Source: Sipunculus nudus
Lineage: Eukaryota; Annelida; Sipuncula; Golfingiida; Sipunculidae
Reading direction: 5' to 3'
Length of the DNA: 64,000 nt
NCBI GenBank assembly: GCA_026874595.1
Contig: CM049319.1
Coordinates: 54,512,917-54,576,916, forward strand
Shown here: positions 1-14,965 of the stretch, piece after piece
How the letters are laid out: every line of letters begins with the position of its first letter
Numbering within the stretch: the stretch's first letter is position 1
Position numbers and translations under genes: made by a program
The notes under the pieces: model-generated
Told to the model about the DNA's origin: nothing
The model's database searches: none
The model's input: the letters and a program-made list of their open reading frames with translations, nothing else

Positions 1-203
1 TTAAAAAAAAGAAAAAAAACTCAATTTAGATTTCATGTCAACATATCTTTATGCAAAATTTAAAAGTAAAAATTTGGTGATTTTTTTCAGAATATTGAGT
101 TAAGACTTGGTTAAAATATTTAAGATTTGGAGAATGATTGCTAAATTTTAATATAGACAATCACAAGTTGAACAAACAATTTAAGAAAAAGTAATATATA
201 ACT

Positions 204-424
204 GCAGAAGCGGATCCAGGAAGGGTCCAGGGGGTCCGGACCCCCCACCCCCACCCCCCTTTTTCACCCAAACAACCTTTTTTAAGGGGTTTTAGACGTA
301 ATTTGTGGCCTGGACACCCCCCCCCCTTTTCCAGACCTAATGACCTTTTTTAGGATTTTCATTAGTCCTCCTTGGTTGGACCCACCCACCCCCTTTTTTT
401 CCTAAATCCTGGATCCGCCCCTGA
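204..424. mobile_element. Short inverted-repeat element (MITE-like)
   Basis: The ends are imperfect inverted repeats: GCGGATCCAGGA near 210 and TCCTGGATCCGC near 408. The interior is C-rich with poly-pyrimidine runs and has no ORF. A similar GGATCCGCC block recurs near 58300. The size and termini suggest a small non-autonomous DNA transposon. No clean target duplication is visible, so the superfamily is open. Confidence 0.4.
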
Positions 425-559
425 ACTGGTTCTTATACCTTAATAGTCGGTAATAGATGGTATTAAATTTATAAACAGCTAATTGACATTAAATTGATAA
501 ACGCTAACCTTCAGTTACCTTTAAAATTATAAATCTGTAAACGTGCAAAATGTTCAAGA

Positions 560-1260
560 TATTAATACGCCAGTCGCTCAAAATGTTATATGTGTAACAC
601 GAGACTACATATTAGAGGCCATCAATGATATATATCTCGCCTAAATTCGACTCATTGCAAAATCCATGTATACATATAATGAGATCAGATGTCACCAAAC
701 TAACAAAATCTAATGAACCTTCATGAAACACGTAATGAATATATACCAATACTTTCTCACCTGAATTAAATTATCGTCAAAATCCACGCCTGTTTAATGA
801 GGTCAGAGGTCACCAGGCTACTTTTGGGTGTCGCTGTATGTTAACTATTAGTGTCGCCATGATAAATTACCATGCAAGGCTTTGTAGATTCTCATGAAAC
901 TAACCATAACTATTTGGCAATAAATTATCTTTCTGAATATATGAATTATCCATTCATACTAAATTAGGTAAAAATTCACTAGGCTATTGTGTGGTGTTGC
1001 AGCGATTACTTACCAAAATTTAATGTATTTTGATGAAACTCAGCAAAAAATTAACCAATATAATTTCACTTAAGTTCGATTCCAGGCACAAACCACTGCA
1101 TATCTAATGAGGTCAGAAATCACTAGACTTGCTACAAATCTGACGGATTTTTCATGAAACTCATAAAAAATATTTACCAATAGATTATGCACCGGAATGA
1201 AATTATCAACACCAGACACGCATATTTAACGATGTCACGGGCGTGTTATGTAGCCTGGCG
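560..1260. repeat. Degenerate tandem repeat, about 190-bp units
   Basis: Three to four decayed units share blocks such as CATGAAACTCATAA, ATTTACCAATA and AATGAGGTCAGAGGTCACC. The same family recurs at 52248-52680. The block AGGTCAGAGGTCA resembles a DR1 nuclear-receptor site, but no function is implied by that alone. Confidence 0.5.
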
Positions 1261-1337
1261 GTCCTCTCGTCCGCTTTTGTTTATTTTGTAACAAGCATTT
1301 TCAAATGATGTGCGTGTTTAATCAGGTTAAATGAAGT

Positions 1338-1341
<4 letters not shown>

Positions 1342-1396
<55 letters not shown>
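1342..1396. repeat. (AT)n microsatellite
   Basis: Uninterrupted AT dinucleotide run of about 55 bp. Confidence 0.95.
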
Positions 1397-1403
<7 letters not shown>

Positions 1404-3394
1404 TTATATATACATTTATGCATTTGTGCAAACACTGTATGTAGATGATAACAATATTATTTATCTGAACAAATTGTGCATTCCTGCGACTATACTTGGT
1501 CTGTCAGAGTCAGTCAGTACAATTATGGGCAGAGCCAGCGAACCGGAAAAGTTGTCAAATTACCAAGATCAAGAAAGTTAATTATATGATCTATTTCCGG
1601 CGGGAGGCCGATACGTCCATCACACCTGTCTCTCTGACGCGTGGTGCAAATGTCGTAAACGTCTAATTTACGACAGTGCTCCGCCCAGCACACCACCGGT
1701 TACCGTAAATACTCGTGTTAATTGAACGTTAATTATAACTCGAATGCACTTGAATGACCTGTCTATCCTCGTTCTCTTTTTCACAAGTGAAAAAAGTTCA
1801 TAAAAAAAGAGATGACTCAGGGTTTAAAACTGATCAACTCTTAGAATTTGTATCCGGAGTATATATATTCAGTTTATTTATTTTTTTTTTTTACATTTGA
1901 AAAGACAATTTGAGTCTATTGACCATCTTCAGTTTAAAGATGTTAAAAAAAACACACACACAAACTTGCAGGCACTGATATTGAACATATCTTGAATAGA
2001 CTTTTAAATCATGATAAACTTTTATCAAACTATATACAAGGAGATATTTAAGGAGACATTTAAACGATTATGTGAGGTCGCAAAATTAAATATAAATAAA
2101 TAACTTTATTTCTTGATAGTTTCATGGAAAATTTTAAAAAAGTCCGATTATTGGAATCAAACCCTGCATGAAAATATCTCGAAATAGTGTCATGACCATG
2201 CAGAACCTTCAGTTAATGTTATCTTTCTGGGAAACTTTGCGTGGCGAGGCGCCAATGACCCCTGTTACCAACCTCCATACAGGGTCGAAGGTCTATTGTA
2301 CAAATCCCCTTCATAGACGAGATCTCGGGTGAGGAGAATGCCCTGTTTTAACGCTTCCGACCGAGGTCGTTTATTCTCGAAACGAATCTATCCTGTTTTG
2401 GCACTGCTGGACGGCCGGGAATATACTTGTCTCAATTGTCATACTTCAAAATAAAAATTTATTACATTTTAAGGAAACATCTTCTACCTAAACGTAAATG
2501 TTACACTTTCCGTAAAGTCTTTACCATAAAAACACCTATGTTTTTGTAATTTGCCTTGAAACAATTCTCATCCAACACACTTGAATGGGTTACATTGACC
2601 TCTTGACAACTGTTACACTTACGCCGCTGATGAAGTTTGAAGCCCCGCGGTGCATTGTGGGGGATCAAATTTTGACCCCAACAGTCCCTTTAAATAGCAG
2701 AGTTGTACTTTTGTGAGGCCGAGTCTGCGCAGTGTGCCCTGTGACCGACTATTCACGCTCCACAAGTAGCCGTTTTCGGTCACATGTCCAAAGTCTTATA
2801 TTGTGGTGAACAGTGCTGCCTCACTCCATAAAACGCTCACCGGTTATTTGCGTTGTAATTTACACCGATATTTAATCTCTCCCGAACCAGTAACAGAATT
2901 TCAATCAAATCCCCCCCTCCAAAAAAAAACATTTTTCAGATATCATCAGATACTCACATGCACACACACACAACCAGAATCGACTGAAACAGACACAATA
3001 ACCTTCATTCTGTACAGGATTAAAAGGATGAATGAACACGGCGTGTCCATAAGGTTTTGCCGGCTTGTTGTCGTCCGTATTCAGCTTTATCTTTATTGTC
3101 TACATGGGTTTGTGCATCTGATTCGTTTATCCTCCAAATTGATGTTATTTGCGAGAATCAACGTGCGATTGCTTTATTGTTTGTATATGGGCTTTGTTTA
3201 TATACTTATCCGTTGAGGTCACAGTATTAATATATTTTTCTCTCTTCTTCAATCTATATATCAGTGTCATAAATAAAAACCAACGTTAAATCGCCCAAAG
3301 TGCTGTATGGTTTGTTAAATCTGTCCTTGCATGCGAGGTACTGTCGCTTATAATAGGCCTTTACTATTTCATATAGTCCTTTCTGAAATTTGCA

Positions 3395-3396
<2 letters not shown>
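1397..3396. other. No gene recognised
   Basis: No exon with convincing splice sites or a known domain is visible. The stretch 1480-1760 is less AT-biased and looks complex rather than repetitive, so it could be conserved non-coding DNA. The open frame at 2803-3216 has no recognisable domain and reads through low-complexity sequence, so it is not called. Confidence 0.5.
2622..2690 (-). repeat. Inverted fragment of the 52.2-kb repeat family
   Basis: The reverse complement resembles 52248-52301: both contain a block around GGTGCATTGTGGG followed by GCCGCTG. This shows the family at 560-1260 and 52.2-52.7 kb is dispersed in both orientations. Confidence 0.45.

Positions 3397-3453
<57 letters not shown>
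3397..3453. repeat. (AT)n microsatellite
   Basis: AT dinucleotide run of about 57 bp. Confidence 0.95.
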
Positions 3454-3454
<1 letters not shown>

Positions 3455-4735
3455 CTTTATATGTTAAATATTCGCGATTGTACACTTTTTAAGTGTTTCA
3501 CGAGGGCCACAAAGCATCGTTTTCCGTTATATACATACAGTGACCAATTATTTATTTGCAAACACAATATGAAAACTGACAATTCGAAGAAATTTTTGTG
3601 ATTATTATTAGTTGATAATATAAAATGTCATTTTCATATTATTCACAATATCAATCTCAGATTTACGTGTAACAAGACATATATAGATATAGTATATCAA
3701 TCTTTTGCCGGTTGACTTTCGACTCCACTGGCATGCATTACGTTCTATGTCGTACAAGTACACCTGCATGCGTAGATCCCCCCCCCCCCCTAGCTCCTAT
3801 ATACGATGTTTAATATTCGCGATAACTTGCCAATCACGAATTTCGCCAATTTGAGCCTCGTAAACAGAAAGTCAACAGTTCGACTTGATTTATATCTTGT
3901 ATGACTGAGCCCTTTCTTCGCCTTTATGACATTAGCGAGTATGTGTCTGAATTCCTTGGAGTGATTTAAGTACTATAACATTCCACGGGCCATCAACTAC
4001 TGTACAAGCATTAAATGGTTCGTGAGCCGAGGTCACGAGGTGCGAATCATACTCTCTTTTCGCTTAATAAATTTGATATCATAAAGGATTTTTGTAGCAT
4101 TATAAAAATTATATTGGAGAACTTTGTGACCCTCGATAACACGTGAGATTACTCCTTGATCAGTATCTCACTTAAGAGTCGACTTGAATACCATATAAAT
4201 CATCAATTGTTAATCCATACGGATCATTCTTAATAATATTCTGCCTCCGCCATGGTATTAAGATTATTATATTGGTATTATGTTTTCCCTCTTGGATGTT
4301 TTATGGAAGGTTGGTTTGTCTGTTTTCTCAGAGATTTAATGTGAAAGGTTTTTGGTAAATTTCTTGCAGGTTTCGAGAAACGCATTAACATTTGTGCGCT
4401 TATCTAAGTCGCCGAAATGTATTATATATGATTTCAAAAAAATTTCCCTCGTAAACCAGGTCAACTTAATTAGGGGCCGCTTTGTTCTGGAGTCGACCCA
4501 ACAGTGATCAATCCGTACAGCTGGTAAACTATAACACACACTTTCCGTGTTGAACACCGGAAAGTTTGATTTGTATCCCGGCGAAGGTAGAAGTGCGTAT
4601 TCAGACTACTTTTCTATAGTTTCGTAAATTAAAAGCACCTAGGTTCTCGCAGGGATAACTGTCATAAGAGTCTTTATCGGATCTTTATGGCACCAGCCAA
4701 TTTCAGGTTTCACTTATTAACAGAATAAAAGGTGA
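3454..4735. other. No gene recognised
   Basis: AT-rich unique-looking sequence with a C-homopolymer near 3779. I see no exon, RNA gene or clear mobile element. Confidence 0.5.
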
Positions 4736-4744
4736 GTTTTTTTT

Positions 4745-4860
4745 TCACGGTCGGTCCCCACCCAGGGTGAGCGCTCTGCAGGCTTAGTGGGGAGATAGTG
4801 CCAAATAGTCGTGTTTCATTCACAAACGAGTGCGCCTTTTGGGGGTTCCCTGGTTCTATC
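4745..4860 (+). mobile_element. SINE fragment (body only)
   Basis: Shares the central body of the complete SINE at 38393-38757, including GGTGAGCGCTCTGCAGGCTT, GTCGTGTTTCA and GGGGGTT. The tRNA-like head and the 3' part are missing, and the copy runs into a (TC)n-(TA)n tract. Confidence 0.7.
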
Positions 4861-4871
4861 TATCTGTCTTT

Positions 4872-6465
<1,594 letters not shown>

Positions 6466-7430
6466 GCCGCCTCTGGCGCCGCCGCCGCCGCAGATATTTC
6501 CTTTGGACGCGATAACTCAAAAAATATTTAACGTTTCATTACCAAACTTGACATATGTATAGATATGGGTCAGTGGACAAAGATTTTTAAAATGGGGTCA
6601 TGAGCTTTACTAGTAGACTGACCTTGACCTTGAATAAGTCCATTTGGGGGTAAATCATACAAATTCTTCAATATCTCAAGAAATCTTGCATGGATTGATA
6701 AAAAAATCAACTTAACTGAAGAAATGTGGATAGTGTTGTCATGTACTGGAAACTGGTGACGCCTCCTGTTATCCTTTTCTTGTTTTCGTGCCGTTAAATA
6801 CCCCCATCATTGCCACTTGACGGTTCTGTGAACATTTTAAGTCAAAAACTAATCGACAGATTTCTTTCATATTATGCATACACATAGACATGGATTATGG
6901 GATGATGAATATATAAATTGGGGTCATGATCTTTCCTATGAGCGTGGCCTTGACCATGAATATTGCCATATATGGTGAAAATCACGCGAAAGCATAAATA
7001 TCTCAATAAGGGATGCATGGAATGGTCCAAAAATCAAATTGACCGAAGATCGTTGATAGTTTTGTCTTCTGTGGGAGACAGCTGGCGCCACCTTTTGTTC
7101 TTTTCTTGTTTTCGCCCCTTTAATACCCCATCGTTGCCACTTGACAGTACTGTGAGCATTTTAATCTAAAACTAATAAACAGATTTGGCTAAATTTGTGT
7201 AAGTCCGTTGATCCTGGATAACTCCATCTTGTATTCTAGACTGGTGCTATCTGCAATCGTAATTGTGTGGCGTCCATCCGTAAGTTTGCTTTCGGTGAAT
7301 ATTGCTTACATCTCAAGTGGATCAAGGCATTGGTCTGAAATTCGGCATGTCCATCCATCTTGGAAAGTTTTCTCGTTAACCAGACAGGTGGCACCACCTA
7401 CCTTTCCGTTTTCGTAAAATAAATTCATAC
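6466..7430. repeat. Diverged copy of the GGTCA-rich repeat family
   Basis: A GCC-triplet run near 6475 is followed by decayed units with GGGGTCATGA, TGACCTTGACCTTGA and ATGCATGGATTG. These are the same blocks as in the arrays at 16.5-19.2 kb and 45.2-47.0 kb. Open frames here do not match any protein I know. Confidence 0.55.
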
Positions 7431-7632
7431 TCTTTTCTCAAGAGTGATTCACCGTATTGGCCCCCATTTTGGTGAAATATATTGTTTCTCAAGTTGTAAG
7501 ATGGAAGAAACCAAAGTCACTTGCCAAGTGTCATTATATGCTACTGAAGATGGGGGGCCTATTCTTAAATGGGGGTATTAATTGTCTGGGTACACTAATG
7601 CACCTGCGGTGCCAAGAAATATCTAGTTTAAC

Positions 7633-7661
7633 TATTATTATTATTATTATCATTATTATTG

Positions 7662-7698
<37 letters not shown>

Positions 7699-7723
7699 CA
7701 TCATCATTAATATTATTATTTAA
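7633..7723. repeat. (ATT)n trinucleotide repeat
   Basis: Imperfect ATT/TTA run of about 90 bp with occasional C interruptions. It creates spurious Ile- or Leu-rich open frames. Confidence 0.9.
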
Positions 7724-8924
7724 AATTCAAATTAATATTCTGGTAAGTTGTTGTAGTATTTTTGGTATTTCTGTTATCAAATTATTTGTGCGGACACACG
7801 GAGTAAATTTCAGAAAAGTCAGAAGTAAACATTTGAGTGGGGTATGGATGAAACTGATTTCTAATAACATCATGAGTTATTATCATTATGAAATCGGTTT
7901 TAACTTATCTATACTAATCTGATGCTGGTTTAAGTCACTTTCAGAGGGGGGTTATCTAAATCAGGGGTAATGTCAAGTCGCTACACCCGGGATTCTGACA
8001 TTACAGAAATGTGGCCTTGTACCTTGACACCTATATGAAAAAAAGCTTAAGTATTCATTTGCCTCATTAAGTAAGCACTCTAGTAACCTATTTACACGGC
8101 CTACACACTCAGTTTCTGCTGAGCTCTCTCAATACATCACGTGACTTACAGCTGTGAGTGTCAATCCGTCACGTGATCAAGTCTACAGCTGTCAAAGTGC
8201 ACTGCATGCAAAGTCATGAATACTGGCAGGGGAAACATTGCCCACTAAATTTAGTGCTTACACTCTTGACACTTAAAATGACAAAGTTTTAAAAAATGCA
8301 AGGAAAATACAATTTAAGCTTTTTAAAATCATATTTAAAAATATGGGATGTCTGTAAATGTTATGTTGATGAAATTTCCATTCATCTAAGACAGTTACCG
8401 ACATTTAATGTCTATCACGTGTTCATTTCGTATTCATTATAATCATTTCCCTCCACATGTTTTTCATAAAAAATACTATTTGCTTATTTTTAAATGCATC
8501 ATCATCATAACCTAAATCATAATAATCATTATTATGTTTGCTCGTATAAATAAGAGAGTTTTAAATTACATAGAGGTTTGAAACAGTCAGTGTATTGTGA
8601 AACATATATATATATATATATATATCATATGATATACATTATTAAGAACACTCAGATATGTTCACAAAGAAAAGAACATTTGTTCTATAAGGTTACCATA
8701 GTCATATACAGTTGGAAAATGTTCCTCTAAACAGAGCGCCAATGTTTGCAACAAGTGGTGAAGGAACCATTCATTTTGATCTCGGCTTGTGACATTCTGG
8801 TTTTAGTGTATGCAAAGTGGCAGCCGAACAGGGGCGTCAATTTATCTTCCGGGGGGGGGGGCACAGACACACACAAACACACATATATTTATACATATAT
8901 ATATACAACGAGGGTAACTCTACC

Positions 8925-8927
<3 letters not shown>
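7724..8927. other. No gene; paired E-box motifs and short (AT)n
   Basis: A short (AT)n lies at 8603-8625. At about 8138-8195 a CACGTG followed by ACAGCTGT occurs twice in the same order about 40 bp apart, which is a candidate bHLH-binding cluster. Nothing coding is recognised. Confidence 0.35.

Positions 8928-8974
<47 letters not shown>
8928..8974. repeat. (AT)n microsatellite
   Basis: AT dinucleotide run, preceded by a G-homopolymer and a short (CA)n tract near 8850-8885. Confidence 0.95.
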
Positions 8975-8980
<6 letters not shown>

Positions 8981-9823
8981 CGTCTGTATAGCATATTTAA
9001 AATGTATCACTGAATCATATAATATTTCATAGTAAACTCAAAAATTGAACCAAAGTCTATAATTATATATATAGTGGGTCATATAGTGGGGGTGATTACA
9101 TTGACCATCCCCCCTTGCCTAAAAGTGGGGGACCCCCCCCCCCCCCCCAAAAAAAAAAACCCCACCCTCACCCTCACCAATTTTGACGACTCGCAGCCGT
9201 AAGAGTGGTTTCGAGAAAGTTGGAGAAAGAAACTTGTCAGGGTTCGATAAGGGCGCAAGGAAGTGACACGAAATAATACCCAGAACACAGCGTACATGCA
9301 GGCGAGAATCTGGAGAGAGTTTGGTGGCAATTTAAGGGGATGTGTATCACCAAAGTAAAGGGCGAGATAACGCATTTCTTCAACCACGCCCAACCCGCAA
9401 ATTATTGTGGGTTTGTTAATATGTAAGCATGCGCTGCAGACCTGGAGTATGAATTCCGCCATCTGATCAGTTCCAGGCACACTTCAGCTGTGTCAGATTT
9501 TTCTTTTATTACATCATTCAACCATTTCTTTTCAACAAGATTTGTGTTGTTCCAAGATTGTGTCTGTACATTTAAAAAAGTGTACCACATTTTTGCCCAT
9601 GTTAGACAAATATTAGTACGTGCAGATTTGGCAAGAAAGCTAAATATATAATACTCATAACTCTGTTAATATTACCACTAGAGATGAACTTATATATACA
9701 TGTGTATAAACGTAACGGTTATGTATCTCAAGTATCAATGACATTTGCCTATAGATATTAAACACAGCATATAATGCGTTCCTCGTGGAGTATAAAACAC
9801 TTCGCACAAAGCATTACGCCATG

Positions 9824-9825
<2 letters not shown>
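8975..9825. other. No gene recognised
   Basis: Contains a long C-homopolymer followed by an A-homopolymer at about 9126-9160. Minus-strand frames across 9079-9590 have no recognisable domain and start in the homopolymer, so they are not called. Confidence 0.45.

Positions 9826-9856
<31 letters not shown>
9826..9856. repeat. (AT)n microsatellite
   Basis: Short AT run directly upstream of a SINE copy. Confidence 0.9.
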
Positions 9857-9859
<3 letters not shown>

Positions 9860-9862
<3 letters not shown>

Positions 9863-10178
9863 GACGATCGGCCCCACACTCAGGGTGCATAAGCGCTCTA
9901 TACAGGCTTAAATGAAGGCAGTGCTTCATTCACAAACGCCTTTCGGGGGTTCCTAGGCGGTATGACCAAGTAATAGGAAAAATTACATACCAGAGTCCGC
10001 AGTTGCAGTAGTCACCGGGCATGGTTAACACCAGGAAACCAAAGGGAGAGGAACCGAGCGATACTGCCCTTTCACGAAGTCCGAAAGCGTAATGGAATTC
10101 TACAGATGTACATATACTCAGTTAAGCTAGCATTAAAAAAAATGGATGCCATTTATTACCTCCAACAACAAAAAAATA
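9860..10178 (+). mobile_element. SINE copy lacking the tRNA head
   Basis: Aligns by eye with the complete SINE at 38393-38757 from the body (AGCGCTCT..CAGGCTTAA) through CGAAAGCGTAATGGAATTCT and GCTAGCATTAAAAA to an A-rich tail near 10170. The tRNA-like 5' head is replaced by an (AT)n tract, so the copy is 5' truncated. Confidence 0.7.
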
Positions 10179-13100
10179 CCATTGTATGTTGGAAGCTACA
10201 TTTTATCTGTGAATTTACTTTCTCTATATTGAAACCAAATATTTTGCATGTTATTCCGAGGGTTTTGCAGTATTCGCTATATCCTTTGCTTCAACAGATA
10301 ACGGTTCGACGCAGTATTGTTGTACGATATCCAAATACAGAACCTGCAGGATTTCAAGAAATACCTTTATGATTATCGCTGGTTGTGAAAGGAATCTTTG
10401 CCGTAAAATATGGTAAAGATTCATTAATTCTTACCGATGTAAGAAACAATTATTAATGGGTTTTATGCGAGGAAATAAAGAGTAAAGAAGTTTTTCATGG
10501 ATTTCAATAAATGGGGCGTAGACTGCGTAAATGAACTTTAAAAATGTTTTGAAAAAATGTATGACGTGATCCGAATATCACTGTAGGGGCACAATCTATT
10601 TCTTGCATGTTTGTGTATGAGTTTAAAGAATAAACTAGCTAGTCCCCGGATACTATGCTTTAATTATTCTGTCTTACACGCTCGTGCATGGACCATCAGG
10701 CGGATCCACACCAAATTCTTATTGGTTCTTCCTTTGCCCTCTTTCCCGAAATGATCTGAAAATATCATGAGATTCTGTTCATGGTTGCGTGTATTTTGTT
10801 GTGAACAAACACACACAGACAGACACACACACAAACGGGAATGAACGCATGCTTAAACCCTCCTGGCGAAGACTAACTGGAGTTCATGCATTCGCGAGGT
10901 CTTTTTAGTTCCGTCTTTTGTTCTCCCCACTTTAGACAAGCAGGCCTATACGGGTTGATCAGTTTATTTCATATTTCGGTAAACAAGTTTTCGGGGGTGG
11001 ACCTACTAAAGTTTCCCTTGTGTATATCCATCAATTTAAATTTTGTTTACTTTTATCTTTCTTCTGCTATTTCCTTTTCGCGCTGGATATCCAATATGGT
11101 TGATTTTCAAAAGCTGAAAGTTGGACGCAATATTAGTCCTGTGTCACATATTTGCACCTAATATTTATTTTTTACCTTGACATCATTCCCAAGGTCGAAT
11201 GCTCCACAGGCTTTCGTTCATTATCACCCGGCTGCGGCCGTCGGGGGGGGGGGGGGGTTGGCTTCTTGTGATCGCTTGCATACATCTCGCTGGAGTGGGA
11301 TCTGAAACAGCATTCTGGAGCATGCATTAATTAATAATTATATTATTATCTTTTGGATAATTTGTGAGAAGAAACCACATCAGACAAGCTGTACACACGT
11401 TATATAAATATTATTTTTTGCAAAAGCTCCAGGACAGAGTCGCACATTACAATAAGTCCTTAAACACGTTTCCTCTGGTTACTTTACGTGGGATATGAAT
11501 GGGAATAAGCAACAACTATGAATGTTTTTGTCTTTGATGTTGATTGCAGCTGAAATGTCTGTGACAAATGTGTTAATATTCAAGACATCTGTAGGCAGGG
11601 CTAGACAGCTCAGATAATTATCGTGATAAATACGTGCTAATTTGCATAGATACAATCGGTGAAAGTGTTAAATAAATACAACCTGTAAAAGCTGCAAATT
11701 TCTGTCAGTGATTTTCCCACGCGGACGATTAATTGTGCTCGCATGTACGGCATCATAAAGGACGCAGTCTGTCATCTGACAGGCCGTCGTAAAAACTACT
11801 TGATTTAATATATCATAACCATTTAGTTCCAATTCCCCTCGTCTCCCTTACACAGCAAATTGATGTCATCGCCCGTGACCTCCGTGACCTCCTTTCTCAC
11901 ACTGCCAACCATAGAGCTATAAAATTGCTGTAGTTGATTATCTGACTTGATAAAGACTCGTTCAGTCTAATTAATTAGACACTGTTGTACGGCCAATTAC
12001 TCGAATGTCCCAAGGAACGCATGATTTTCTTTTTATTGTGACCCCTTTGACCTTGACTGTCACGCCGGTGCGTATAATTTATCACTTTCCGCGCATGCGC
12101 AGTCAGCATTTGGCTGTTTGCTTGCATTTGTTAAGTAGCGATACATAAGTTATGTACGTAGGGAGTGGCTTTAGAGTGTAGAGAGTAAAACAGTGTGTGG
12201 GAATTAAAGACCTGCATGCATTTCTGTAAGACCGCACCAGCAACACTATAATAGCAATGAAGTGTAATGTCTAAGTCTTGTATTATATTTTTCGTTCATT
12301 GTCATGTGTATTTTACACATCTTAGGTACAGAATAGTAAGTCAGATCCATGCAAGTGCTATAAAATATCAACCATCTTGTTTAATAACTTTCTTTATAAC
12401 ATTCATATATTCGAACTGTATATTGTTTCTATATAAAATTGTATTAATATATGGCACTTATTTAAAAGCTCTGTGCCCTAATGTATGGTTGTGATGAAAA
12501 ATCCCAAATGCTAAAGTTTTTACATTATTTATAAGTCAGAATCTAGTTAGAATCAAAGTTTAGGGGTCATCCTGAGCAAATCTGTACCAAGGATCTTAAG
12601 AGAAAAGAAAAGACAAGAAAATCTGTGAACTGATGTCCCATATAACTGTTACATTATGATCACTTGTATCATATGCATTCTGGTTCAGATAAGTTAGGTC
12701 TATGGTGATAGGCTATGGTAGAAAGGGGTTATTTAAAATACCAATGTAAGCTATTCTATACAGAATTAACAAAAAGATACATAAAATATTTCAAAGAATT
12801 ATGTATATTAGTCAGCTTAATGTTTACCTGTAAGACTTAACACTTTATGCATGCTATATAGATATGAATTTCTTATTCTTCAAATCTCATGCACTATAAT
12901 CAAGCTAAGGGGTACATTGTCGGTGCCATTGATGGAGTTAACCTGCCTCTATTTATCACAAATACAAATAAGAGTCAAATAGTTGGACCAATGGATTTTA
13001 CACATACACTTCACAGCAACCTTTCAATATCAATAAAATATACCTCAGAATTTATCTCAAAGAAAATTTATAGAACATATGTAAACATACATGTTATTTC

Positions 13101-14526
13101 TTTTTCTATTAATAGATATGTGTATATGTATGTTTATTACAATCAGTATATATGATGAGTGGCAGCCCATACGCATATAGTACAAGAGGTACCACTGCAG
13201 TATCGCATTATTTTATGATCTACATTGTAGTAAAGCACATGTCATTGGATTCATTCTTAAGGGAATAAATTCACTCAAAAATAATACAATTTGAGAATTC
13301 ACAAATGAAATGTTTGCCTCAACTGAATGAACTCCATTGAAACTGTCTTATTATTTTCGAAAACAGGGAAAAAATGTCTCATTCAACCTAGATAATAATT
13401 GCCTGTCAATGTTTAACCTCATGAATGAGTCTATAAATATATCACTGTTTAAAAATAATTCAGAAAGCATATTATAAATGTGATTATGTCTGTAGAAAAA
13501 TATAAAAAATTTCGTTTTATCGTGTGTTGTTTCCAGTGCCGCATATAAAGGGACAAAAACTAGGAAATTTCACACATGTTCACAGCTAAGGTCAACATGA
13601 ATTTAATTTGAGTCTTTAGGAAAAAAAATTGGCAAAGGACTACTAATAGAGGAGCAAATTAGATTTACACAAAACTTTCTTAAAAACCGTTTTGTTTCTT
13701 CTTGCTCTGTGGCGTCTATACCTAGCTGGCAGTTGGCGTGTACGGCTGCTCTACGGTTCTACAGAGGGCCAAGATGGCATTTGCATTTTGATTGTTCAGA
13801 ATTGAACATAGTTGAATCGGGGAGACAGGTGAGGCGGCGGGTCTTTCCTTCATATTTCAATTATGGGGGGAGTTGCCGCACATGCATGTATGTGCAAGAT
13901 CAGAGCTCTTACGACAGCCTTGTTATATCTGGTTTACCGACACACATGGATTGAGTTTACTCCCATATAGAACCATGTGTAAGGCAAATAAAGGGTATGG
14001 CTCTCAGGCTCCGCCTGCGTAAATTTTAACCCCCCCCCCCCACCCCCCCCACCCCCCTGCATAAAAAAAATTATTTTCATTTTCATCTTTTAAGCAGCAA
14101 ATATAATACAATTTTGATATGTTTTCCTTTGTCATGTAGAGTTTAACCTGTTTAGCAAAAAAAGTATGTTATTGTCATCCTTTTTCCTGATCATTTGACA
14201 TTTTTATTGAAACTTACGAAAAAGGTAAAAAGTAAAATATCGCCAGCCTGCACTGATTTCTGAAAAAAAAATATTTGGGGCTTAAATTCAAGATATTTAG
14301 TCTATGGGCCAGGGTGGTTATGTTGTGAAAGGTTTGTGTATTTAACCAGAATGGATAAATGGCGTGAGATAATACACATTGTATTTAAAATGTGTTTGTA
14401 CCTTTAAAGATATGTCACATATGTGTATTTATTTGATATACGATCTGACTGCTGTATAATATATTACCAGATACGAACAGCACCTTTGCGCATCTTTCTC
14501 TGCTTCATAATTGCGATTCAAGTGTG
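10179..14526. other. Long stretch with no recognised gene
   Basis: I see no exon or structural RNA gene. A G-homopolymer lies at about 11246. The stretch 11560-12130 is complex and rich in TAATTA, an ATTTGCAT octamer-like block, the pair TGACCTCCGTGACCTCC near 11877, and the NRF1-like palindrome GCGCATGCGC at about 12092. It could be a regulatory element or promoter. A C-rich run lies at 14032-14057. Confidence 0.4.
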
Positions 14527-14627
14527 CAACTGTACATGCATGCATGTCCCAATGTTGGTTTAAACATATTTATTTAAACAGGATTTCAAAGTAGCCTCTT
14601 CATTTAATATAAATGCTAAATTTCGGG

Positions 14628-14700
14628 TTTTACTTCTACATTTCGGGTTTTATTTCTACATTTCGGGTTTTACTTCTACATTTCTGGTTTTACTTCTACA
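14628..14700. repeat. 20-bp minisatellite, about 4 units
   Basis: Unit ATTTCGGGTTTTACTTCTAC with point variants. The right-hand duplicate at 28128-28234 has one more unit, so the array changed length after or during duplication. Confidence 0.9.
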
Positions 14701-14906
14701 TTATACGTACATTGATACAACAGACATTAACAGAATCAGCCATATGTACATTTATGTCTGTCATGGGACCATGAGAAACATATATTGTGAATACATTCTA
14801 TTTTAAAAGGGTAACCTGTGGAACCCTCAATGGTTCTTTAGAGTGGAGCCAGTGGGGAACCCTTTGAGGTTCCAGGTAGAACCCTCAAGTCAGTCTAGTT
14901 TCCACA

Positions 14907-14910
<4 letters not shown>

Positions 14911-14960
<50 letters not shown>
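14911..14960. repeat. (AT)n microsatellite
   Basis: AT run about 8 bp longer than its counterpart in the right-hand duplicate (28444-28486). Confidence 0.95.

Positions 14961-14965
<5 letters not shown>

Noticed and set aside
2803-3216. 137-codon plus-strand frame as a possible first exon or small gene
   Set aside because: Starts at a non-ATG codon in context, has no domain or signal peptide and includes (CA)n and poly-A derived residues.
9079-9480. 133-codon minus-strand frame
   Set aside because: Contains a Gly run from a C-homopolymer, no domain, and no start or splice context.
12889-13155. Frame with GYIVGAIDGVNLPL, reminiscent of a Harbinger DDE transposase block
   Set aside because: Only one short block resembles the family; no second catalytic region or flanking inverted repeats were found, so it may be chance.
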